Positions 10,997 through 19,320 of a stretch of DNA of 64,000 nt are shown piece by piece. A model generated the notes under the pieces. It ran no database searches. It saw nothing but the letters and a program-made list of their open reading frames with translations, and was not told the DNA's origin. Position 1 is the first letter of the stretch, and each line of letters starts with the position of its first letter. This DNA is from Linum tenue (Eukaryota > Streptophyta > Magnoliopsida > Malpighiales > Linaceae). The position numbers and the translations under genes are program-made. The stretch spans positions 186,001 through 250,000 of the forward strand of contig CAMGYJ010000006.1 in NCBI GenBank assembly GCA_946122785.1, written 5' to 3'.

Positions 10997-11524
10997 AGCT
11001 TCGATTTTTTGTCTGGCAAAGTTGCTGGCTTGCGGCAAACCATGCAACTGTATCCGTTGTAGCATATAGGTACTTTTCTCCGGAGATTTTTAACGGCGGA
11101 TGGGACTCCTTAGAGAGTTGTTAGGATTGTGGCTCTTCTTTGGAGAATCTGGAAGGCACGCAATTGGGTCTTGTTTGAGGATAAGAAGGTGTTAATTTGT
11201 GTGTTAATGGCACAATATCAAGCCCAAGTCACGGAGTGGATGGCGATATTAGGAGCAAGCTTTGCGCGACCGAGGGATTGAGACAGAACGTCCATGCGCG
11301 TGTCTGTTGTATTGCGCTTGCCTCCGGGTGTCACATGTTACTTTGATGGGGCGGTCCGTTCGGGCAAGCGGACAGCAATAGGAATGATAATTTGCGATGC
11401 GACGGGAAGGTTATTAAAGAGAGAGGCGAGTGACTCCATCGGGGAGGTTATACAAACAAAAAAAACTCATTGACGTCAAGTGTGAGGAAATGCTAGAGGA
11501 AATGCTAAATGTTTGGTAATTCCC
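10997..11524 (+). repeat. Tandem LINE unit, copy 2 (528 bp)
   Basis: Nearly identical to copy 1, with an A run of 8, which accounts for the 4-bp difference in length. The junction with copy 1 is ATTCCC|AGCTTCG. Confidence 0.92.
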
Positions 11525-12050
11525 AGCTTCGATTTTTTGTCTGGCAAAGTTGCTGGCTTGCGGCAAACCATGCAACTGTATCCGTTGTAGCATATAGGTA
11601 CTTTTCTCCGGAGATTTTTAACGGCAGATGGGACTCCTTAGAGAGTTGTTAGGATTGTGGCTCTTCTTTGGAGAATCTGGAAGGCACGCAATTGGGTCTT
11701 GTTTGAGGATAAGCAGGTGTTAATTTGTGTGTTAATGGCACAATATCAAGCCCAATTCACGGAGTGGATGGCGATATTAGGAGCAAGCTCTGCGCGACCG
11801 AGGGATTGAGACAGAACGTCCATGCGCGCGTCTGTTGTATCGCGCTTGCCTCCGGGTGTCACATGTTACTTTGATGGGGCGGTCCGTTCGGGCAAGCGGA
11901 CATCAATAGGAATGATAATTTGCGATGCGACAGGAAGGTTATTAAAGAGAGAGGCGAGTGACTCCAGCGGGGAGGTTATACAAACAAAAAAAAACTCATT
12001 GACGTCAAATGTGAGGAAATGCTAGAGGAAATGCTAAATGTTTGGTAATT
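11525..12050 (+). repeat. Tandem LINE unit, copy 3
   Basis: Nearly identical to copy 2, with an A run of 9. It ends in the same TTTGGTAATT but then runs into the long poly-C tract instead of another unit. Confidence 0.92.
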
Positions 12051-12073
12051 CCCCCCCCCCCCCCCCCCCCCCC
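12051..12073. repeat. Poly-C tract of 23 bases
   Basis: An uninterrupted run of C sits exactly where the third LINE unit ends and dispersed repeat R resumes. Comparison with copy 2 of R suggests about 140 bp of R were lost across the insert. A tract like this may be real or may mark an assembly join. Confidence 0.95.
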
Positions 12074-12723
12074 GGACTTACTGCCACCGTTCGACCCTTA
12101 GTAACATCACCATATACGCCTTCTCCAAGAGAAGACTCTTCTTACTACTAAGCTCAACTGTTAATGCTTCGTCCATGGTGTCCAACCAAAACCACTAACT
12201 TCATTTTTTCATATCAAAATTCTTACTTCCTTATATATATATATAAAAAAAACTCTTGCTTCCTCCTTAATTTTAGGTAGGATTAAATTTGTGATTTTCA
12301 AATTAGTACCTAAATATATTTTATAAAAAAAAAAAATCTTACTCAAAACAAAGGTCATTCGAGTGAGAGCCAAAATTTCTAACAAACTAGGCTACAAATA
12401 ATTTTCTATATTCTCAATAAAACTTATAAAATAAGAACACATTTCTAAGTCTAAAGACTTATTCACTGCATTTGTCGACGATCCAAGTAACCAATAATTT
12501 TATATTTTCTATCAAACAGTCCATGCTAATATACATTGCTCTATACATAAATAGGTGAGTTTCTCTAATAGCAAAGATGTTCACCAAGAATCAAATAATA
12601 AATTTTGACATTAAGTGGTGAACTAGAATTTATAAATTGATTAGCTTACATGATTTTGCGGGAATAAAATCATTATTATTGAAAGTGATATAAAAATTTG
12701 TATTTCAAAATAAAGAAGTGACA

Positions 12724-12736
12724 TTTTTTTTTTTTG
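12724..12736 (-). other. Poly-A tail of the LINE (T run on plus strand)
   Basis: An uninterrupted T run directly downstream, in element orientation, of the ORF2 stop region. It marks the 3' end of the LINE. Confidence 0.8.
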
Positions 12737-12801
12737 CATTAAGGGAGGCCAAAGCCAAGAAAGAGGGAGACTACATCAGGAAAGAAAAGCAGAAAGGAAG
12801 A

Positions 12802-15800
12802 CTAGCAATCCGTGTGAACCACCACCCGGCGCTCAAAGGAGATTCCCAGATTATCCTCTTGCAGAATATGACACAGATCCCTTGGCGGGTCCACAAGTTC
12901 CCGCATACCGTAGGGATAGACGAGACTGTGCTTCGAGAGCCAGTCCGCGGCTCTATTCCCTTCACGGTACGTGTGAACAATGTTGACCAGCCAATCCTGA
13001 GCTATACGCCGCCGTATCGAGGTAAGCAGGCCGGCGTAGGGGTGAATGGGATCCTGTCTATCCTTAATCAGCTGGATAGCAAGTTGAGAGTCCGACTCAA
13101 TGATCAAGTTCCTGCACCTACACCGCCAAGCAATATCCAAACCATGACGAATAGCCCACAGCTCAGCAAGGGCTGCCGAGGCTTCCCCAATCATAGCCAC
13201 AAACCCGGCCATCCAGCGACCCTGCTCATCTCTAATCAACCCACCAGCTCCTGCAATCCCAGGGTTACCTGCCGAGGCCCCATCTACATTAAGTTTCAGC
13301 CAACCCCTTGGGGGGGCGAGCCACCTAACGTTCTCAACCCTTCTATCATGGACCATTCTTGGTTTACCTAGAGAAACTGAAGGGGCGTTCCAAGCCTTGT
13401 GCCAAAGGCTGCTCCTGTGCATGATCGAGTGGCTCAGGGAAGGAGCGGTCAGAGTAGCATTCCTCCCTTTGAAGCAGCCCGTGCACCTGTTCTTCCACAA
13501 ACACCAAATCGCTATACTGAAAAAAGCGTTCCAACTAGCACCTGACACCATGGTCTCATCCTTGAGGAGGTTCTTCTACAACCAGTCTCCAGCTGAAGCT
13601 GAGAAGAAAGCTTGCTGCTCAGGATCCGGCACATGCCTGCTCCAAAAGAAGGCAGCGGGCGGGCAATCCCGGAGGACATGACAAACAGTCTCAGCAACAT
13701 CTTCACAGCGGTAGCAGGAGGAGGACGGGGAGCACTTTCTGGAGAATCTCAGCTGATTCGTCGCAATCTTGCCCAAGCAAACCAGCCAGGCAAAGCACCG
13801 AACTCTTTCCGGGACAGGGAGCTGCCACACTTGCTTCCACAACTTCTGCCAGGGATCATGCCGGGGCGGGTTAGCCAAGAGGTAAGCTGTTTTCGTAGAG
13901 AAGCAGCCATTCGAGGATTCCGTCCAGAAAATCGTGTCCTCATCGGTGGAGAGAGGGTCAACTGCCACCGCGGTCATTTTCTGCAGGACCTCCGCAGGCA
14001 GCCAGGGGGCCAATCGCTCCACGTCCCACGTGCCGTCATTGTCGAGGTACTCAGCAACAGCGTCCGACATCATCTCGCTTGGCACCGGTTGCAGGGCCAT
14101 CTCCACGAGTGGAACCTGCATCAACCAAAGATCACACCAAAACTTAGTGTTTTTCCCACTGTGGATATTCCACCCACAACCTTGTTTCAGTATACTAGAA
14201 GCTTTGACAAAGCTCCTCCAAGCAAAGGAACTTCCCTGACTTTGGCGGAACAGGTCCAAACCTTCCCGTTGGCGTCCATACTTGGCTCGAAAAAGCTGTG
14301 TCCAGAGTGAACTCTTCTCTTGAAGCAAACGCCAGCCTCCTTTAGCCAGGAGAGCCAGATTAGCTTGTCTCAGGGGTCTCAAGCCTGCACCACCTTGGTT
14401 CTTTGGCTCAGTAAGCTTTTCCCAGGCTACCAGATGCATCCTTCCCTGCTGCTCTCTCTCCCCCCAGATGAAGTCCCTGTTAATCCTGTCAATAGTTTTA
14501 CAAACACTCATAGGAATAAGTTCAGTCTGCATAGGATAAGTAGGAATGGCGAGAGACACCGATCGCGCCACCGTAATCCTCGCAGCAAGGGAGAGGCGCC
14601 TAGCCTTCCAGGGAGCAAGCTTCTTCTGAATTTGAAGAACCAGGGGCTGGTATCTACTCTTAGTGATTCTCCCATGAATCGCTTGCAGACCGAGGTAGCG
14701 ACCCAGACTAAGAGTCAGGGGAATGCCAGCCCTATCGCTTAACCGCTGAGCACGAGCCTGATCGATGTTCGGCGAGACATAGAGCAAGGATTTGTTGAAG
14801 TTCACTCTCTGACCAGAGCTAGCACAAAACTCATCCAAGCAGTCTTTGATGATCCGGACTTGTGAGCCCTCCGCCTCGGCAAAAAGGATGACGTCATCTG
14901 CAAAAAAGAGATGCGTTAGAGCCGGCCCTCCTGGCGAAAGCCTGACAGGTTTCCAACGCTTTTCCTGGACAGCCCGGTCTATTCTGTGAGAGAGACGTTC
15001 CATACATAAAACAAAGAGATAAGGTGAAAGAGGGTCTCCCTGTCTAACGCCTCGGGTCGGGGAAATGGGTTCCAAGAGTTCTCCGTTCCAGAGGATGCGC
15101 ATAGCATTCTTTTCGACACAGTACATGATGCAGCGAATCCAAGAGCTCGGGAGACCAACTTCAACGAGAGTATCCCGAAGAAAATCCCATCTGAGCCTGT
15201 CATACGCCTTTTCAAGATCAATTTTCATTACCAACCCTCCCTTCTTGCCTCGACGCTTACGCATAGAATGGAGAAATTCCTGGACAATCAGGATATTGTC
15301 TGTTGTCTGCCGGCCCGGGATAAAGCTGCTCTGTCGAGGAGAAACCAGAGTGCTCATAACAGACTTCAACCTGCTAGTCATGACTTTAGTGATGGCCTTG
15401 AGACTGACGTTATTAAGAGAGATCGGTCGGAGATGCCCAACAGTCTCAGGATTCTCAATTTTGGGGATGAGCACCACTGTAGAAGCAAAAACCTCATATG
15501 GAAGCTCACCTCCCTCAAAAAACGAGATGGCCATGTCAGTAAGGGACTTCCCCACAGTCTTCCAAGTGTGCTGGTAGAAAATAGCTTGAAAACCATCCGG
15601 ACCCGGGGCCTGGAGCGGTTTCATATCAAAGACAGCTCGATGCACATCTTGGACGGTGAAAGGTCGGAGAAGCTGATTAAGGTCCGCAAAGCTAATGTGA
15701 GGGAAAGCTCCTCGAGGCATCAAGTCCTCATAGGTCGTGTTATCCTGCAGATACAGATCAGTGTAAAACTGGAAGACCATGGAGGCCAATTGATGTCTAT

Positions 15801-16983
15801 CCGTCACCCAATCCCCATTCTCATCCTTCAGAAAAGCAATCTTGTTTGCCCTCCGTCTGATCTTAGCTAACTGGTGGAAGTAGGAAGTATTCCTCTCCCC
15901 GAATTTGACCCAGTTCTCCCGAGATCTTTGGAACCACAACAATTCTTCCTGCTCCAAGACCTTCTCTAACTCCGTCGAAAGCTTGGAATGAAGTTTAGCT
16001 AGGCCAGGAGAAAAGCCCTCAGCCAAACGCTTTTCCACCCCACTGACCCGAGCCAGCAATCTCCTTTTCCTTTGCGAAATATTGCCAAAAACCGTAGTAT
16101 TCCAACTTTGAAGCTTTGAAGATAAATCCTGCAAGGCAAGGGGTAAGGCAGCCTGTGAGTTCCATGATTCATCCAAAAAACTGTAAAAATTATCATGCGT
16201 AATCCAAGCTGCTTCAAATTTGAAAGGTCTAGAAGAGGGTTGCGAGACTCCCTGGCGAGTAACAGAAGTGAGGATTGGGTGATGATCAGACCCTACTCGA
16301 GGAAGATGCAGAACAGTAGTGTCAGGAAAAGCCTCATTCCAACTCAGTTTACAGAGACTACGATCCAGCCTGCTCGCTTTGAAAGTGGTAGCTTGAGATC
16401 CTCTTGACCACGTGAAACGGGGCCCAGAGAAGCCCAAGTCCACAAGCTCCGCCTGGTTCATCCATTGGTTAAAACGTCTACATCTGTGGAGGATGGCAGT
16501 AGTACAGGGGCCGCTCTTCTCGTCCGGCGAAGAAATGGCGTTGAAGTCACCGGTCAGAATCCAAGGATAGGTGATGTTCTTGCTTTCTTCAACCAGGTTA
16601 TACCAGAGCAAGCTCTGAGGCGGCTGTCGAGGAGACGCATAAATCGCAGTCAGGAACCAAATTGGCGAGCTGTTCTGGCAAATAGACAGAGTAAGATGTT
16701 GATCGCCCGCAGAGTGAATATGAGCATCAAAATGTTGCGCATTCCAGAAGACCCATATGCCCCCACTTCGACCAGAAGCTTCGACACGGGCAACATCGGG
16801 GAAGCCTAGCTTCTCGCAAACAGAGTCAGCCACCGCGCCACTGACCTGAGGTTCCAACAACACAAGAAAGTTAGGCCGGTGAAGTTGGATTGCAAACCGG
16901 AGGGAGCGTAAAAACGATCTGCCCCCAGCGCCACCCACATTCCAGGAGAGAATTTTAAAATCAGAGTCAAAGGACATAGACAT
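12802..16983 (-). pseudogene. LINE ORF2: endonuclease, reverse transcriptase, RNase H, with one amber stop
   Basis: The enzyme of the LINE. Residues 1-235 are the apurinic-type endonuclease: ILSWNVGGAGG, LLEP, TGDFNAI and SDHHPIL carry its catalytic positions. The reverse transcriptase follows (APGPDGFQAIFYQ, LRPISLNNVSLKAITKV, KIDLEKAYDR, GVRQGDPLSPYLF), with the FADD catalytic box at about 695-699. A zf-RVT region comes next (VPERVRCFAWLVCLGKIATN). The frame stops at TAG (13578-13576) after 1135 codons, but the same frame reopens at once (KNLLKDETMVSG...) for about 257 codons to 12802. These hold the RNase H domain (LKLNVDGASAGNPG, LAELWAIRHGL, IESDSQLA, REGNRAADWLS). One base change would therefore restore a full ORF2, and no frameshift is seen. 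Confidence 0.93.
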
Positions 16984-17030
16984 AAGGAAAAATGCGAAAA
17001 GGGGAAGAAAGAAGTCAGCATCGAAGGAAA

Positions 17031-18989
17031 TTATCCGAGATCAGGGGCAGATGTAGCCGAGGCCGCCACCATATTCCGATCATCTCCCTGGGGTGTGGTG
17101 ATCGTCGAGGTCCTCGCTGCCTTCTCTGGTTCTTCGCCGGACTTTGCCGCATTCGTCCATTCCTGGATTTGCTGAAGAGTTAGGGATATGCGTCGCTCCC
17201 TGCTCTTCACTCTCTTTTCCTTGATTGGGGACCAGACTTGAAGCGCCTTCGCTGGGTTACGGCGGATCTGTGTGCCGCGTGATGGCGTCGAGCTATCCTC
17301 CCCGGCCCCTTTCCCTGCTTGTCTCTTCTTTTTCTTTGTGCGGTTGTTGGCTGATGGCGCTGCCGGGTCGACGATGCGCGACGGAGGAGGGGTGTAAGGA
17401 TTCGCCTCCACAACACGGATCCGGGTATCAGACCCTCCTTCCTTGATCTGGGCCGGGTCTGGGGACGATGGGTTTGGGGGAGGCCCATAGTGGCCTCTGA
17501 TTTCCTTTGACAGACTTGCTTTCCCTGGGCTTTGTATTACCGCCATCGAAGTTGAGGCCTCATGATCGTTCCTGGGCTTAGTGGGCCGAGGAGCTGCGTT
17601 CAATGGACTGGGTCTTGGGCCTAAGAGCCCTTTCTCTGCTGTCTCAGTACTACCCATCACTGGAGCCTTTCCTTTTTTCGCCTCCTCCTTCTTCCCAGGT
17701 AAGCTCCCCGCCACTTTCCCTGATTTACCATTCTGCAATTTCGGGAGAATCGCCATACCTTCCTTATCACCAGCTTCTCCTTTCCCTGAATTCCTGATCT
17801 TGTGGCCGTTGGTGGCTTGTTGATGCTGATCCGACTTTCCTTGTCCCACCACCTCCCTATGATTGAGCCGAGATTTCCGTGAGACTAACATCCACGGCCC
17901 GAACCCGGCCATGTCCCCGGAGTCCCCCTCGCCGGCGTCAACCCCCGGCGACTGCAAATTACATTGAGTCTCGGCACCTGGTCGCCCCTGACAAACTAAG
18001 GGGCATGTGACATTGGTATGACCGACTTTGCCACACTCAAAGCACACAACGGGAATGTTCTCGAACTCCACCTTCTGCCACCGGCCGTCCAGTCTAATCC
18101 TTGGAACCAGGGGCTTGGAAAGGTCAACTTCCACAGCCATTCTGGCAAATTTTGCGCGCTGCTGGTGCTGGGTGTGATAGTCGAGTTTTATGGCCCTTCC
18201 AATCATATTGCCAAGCGCGAATAGGAGTTCCTGATGATAGAAATGCACAGGGAGCCCCGGGAAGTGAACCCACAGAACCATGGTGTTAGGAAGTTTATCC
18301 GTCACCCTGAAGGAAGGAGTCCATTGCTGGACGACCAAGTAGTGGTCAAAAATCACCCACGGACCGCCCGACAGAGCACTGAAATAATCATTATCATTCC
18401 CAAGCTTCACCAGAAAGCAGTCGTCATCCAGCGCAAAAATTTCCATAGCGGTAGATGGTCGCCAGAGGGCCTTCAGCCTATTGCACAGAGTCGAGTATCC
18501 GATCGAGCGCCCCAGCAGTCTAACAACCAGAGTCCGCTTCCAGGGAGCACTGAGTTTGTTCCTGAGCGAGTCAGAGACTCTGAGTTCCGGCTCGCCATTG
18601 AAGGTCCCTGGCACCAGGTCATGTTCGCCCACCGGGATCCACCGCTGCTTCGGGGGTTGCTGCGCACTAGCGTTCCCTGCCACCGCGGACGCATAAGAAG
18701 TTAGGGTTTGCACTGTTGTGCCATCGGTTACTCGATTCGGATCCGTGATTTCCATTCCTGATTGTTTGGCTACGTCGGAGACCGGCGTTGTGACAACGGG
18801 GGCCCCTATTGTCTTTGCCTGCACTGTAGCGCCCTCGACTTCCATCTGCATTGGCGAATCAGGCAAGGTCTCCAGCTTTTCTCCTTCGTTCAAATTAGTT
18901 TCCTTTGGGGTCAGAGGGTCTGGCGGTCTCCCTTGGGGAGCCACCATCGTCGCCGGAGAAGACAGAACCGAGGGATTCGACGAGAGCAT
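17031..18989 (-). CDS. LINE ORF1: DUF4283 and zinc-knuckle RNA-binding protein
   Basis: A 652-residue open frame. Residues about 135-300 fit the DUF4283-type domain of plant L1 ORF1 (APWKRTLVVRLLGRS, GGPWVIFDHYLVVQQW, TMVLWVHFPGLPVHFY, RIRLDGRWQKVEFENIP). A CCHC zinc knuckle follows at C316, C319, H324, C329 (CFECGKVGHTNVTC). The C-terminal half is low-complexity and rich in Lys, Pro, Ser and Gly. In plant LINEs this protein coats the element RNA and accompanies ORF2. A second possible start is the Met at residue 15. The frame is uninterrupted, which argues for a young insertion. Several long frames on the other strand of this segment are shadows. Confidence 0.92.
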   Translation of the reverse strand: MLSSNPSVLSSPATMVAPQGRPPDPLTPKETNLNEGEKLETLPDSPMQMEVEGATVQAKTIGAPVVTTPVSDVAKQSGMEITDPNRVTDGTTVQTLTSYASAVAGNASAQQPPKQRWIPVGEHDLVPGTFNGEPELRVSDSLRNKLSAPWKRTLVVRLLGRSIGYSTLCNRLKALWRPSTAMEIFALDDDCFLVKLGNDNDYFSALSGGPWVIFDHYLVVQQWTPSFRVTDKLPNTMVLWVHFPGLPVHFYHQELLFALGNMIGRAIKLDYHTQHQQRAKFARMAVEVDLSKPLVPRIRLDGRWQKVEFENIPVVCFECGKVGHTNVTCPLVCQGRPGAETQCNLQSPGVDAGEGDSGDMAGFGPWMLVSRKSRLNHREVVGQGKSDQHQQATNGHKIRNSGKGEAGDKEGMAILPKLQNGKSGKVAGSLPGKKEEAKKGKAPVMGSTETAEKGLLGPRPSPLNAAPRPTKPRNDHEASTSMAVIQSPGKASLSKEIRGHYGPPPNPSSPDPAQIKEGGSDTRIRVVEANPYTPPPSRIVDPAAPSANNRTKKKKRQAGKGAGEDSSTPSRGTQIRRNPAKALQVWSPIKEKRVKSRERRISLTLQQIQEWTNAAKSGEEPEKAARTSTITTPQGDDRNMVAASATSAPDLG

Positions 18990-19016
18990 TTTCTTGTTAT
19001 CCTTAAACCATCCCTT

Positions 19017-19320
19017 TTAATGTGCACAAATTATCATAAAAAACACAATTGGTTATATGAATATGAGGGAAGGTCGTGGTTTTGTACAGAAACATTTGAA
19101 ATGATAGAAGTGAATGACCAAACTCAATGGCTAATAATTGCATTAAAATTTGAGAATAATAAGCATTGAAGTGAAAGACTAAGCATTACCCACTAATAAT
19201 TAAAAAATCATTGGTTTTCTTTAAATATATTAATTAATAGTGTATATATACCAAAAAAATTTATAGTACCGTCAATGAATATGGATATATTAGTACCCTT
19301 AGTAAAGTAACATTATCCAG
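19017..19320. other. AT-rich flank right of the LINE
   Basis: No gene is seen. It is the sequence between the 5' end of the LINE and the start of the degenerate repeat array. Confidence 0.4.

Larger units (their letters stand above)
10068..12050 (+). mobile_element. LINE ORF2 3' fragment with a triplicated RNase H segment
   Basis: In interrupted frames this block reads as the end of a plant L1-like ORF2. It contains YPIKSGYHLV and the zf-RVT-like PKLRFFVWQSCWLAANHA (around 10340-10510), then CYFDGAVRSGKRTAIGMII...CDATGRLLKREAS, which resembles the start of an RNase H domain. Stops and frame changes make it non-functional. From 10465 onward a unit of about 530 bp occurs three times in direct tandem. 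The block interrupts dispersed repeat R. Confidence 0.8.
9881..12713 (+). repeat. Dispersed repeat R, copy 1, with LINE-derived insert
   Basis: Three segments align with 38870-43940. Segment 9890-10067 (ATGTAACTT...CATTTATATAGTCCATATAG) matches about 38890-39105. Segment 12074-12420 (ACTGCCACCGTTCGACCC..., CTTCTCCAAGAGAAGAC...) matches 39260-40020. Segment 12421-12690 (TTATAAAATAAGAACA..., CTTATTCACTGCA...) matches 43693-43935. In this copy the first two segments are separated by the LINE-derived block 10068-12073. The repeat breaks at the poly-T of the downstream LINE. No coding capacity or family name is recognised. Confidence 0.75.
12724..19016 (-). mobile_element. Nearly intact L1-like LINE retrotransposon, about 6.3 kb
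   Basis: On the minus strand the element has a 5' end near 19016, ORF1 (18989-17031), a 47-bp spacer, ORF2 (16983-12802), a short 3'UTR and a poly-A tail visible as a T run at about 12724-12736. It inserted into or at the edge of dispersed repeat R. The only break is an amber codon in ORF2. I looked for a target duplication between the sequence left of the T run (...AATAAAGAAGTGACA) and that right of 19000 and found no exact match; a weak match near 19100 is not convincing. The 5' boundary is therefore approximate. Confidence 0.9.

Noticed and set aside
12718..17823. Many plus-strand open frames of 60-232 codons opposite the LINE
   Set aside because: They are antisense shadows of ORF1 and ORF2, which carry the recognisable domains on the minus strand.
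19090..19125. GATAGAAGTGA as the LINE target duplication partner of AAAGAAGTGACA
   Set aside because: Only about seven contiguous bases match, and the site is about 90 bp away from the apparent 5' end, so it is not convincing.
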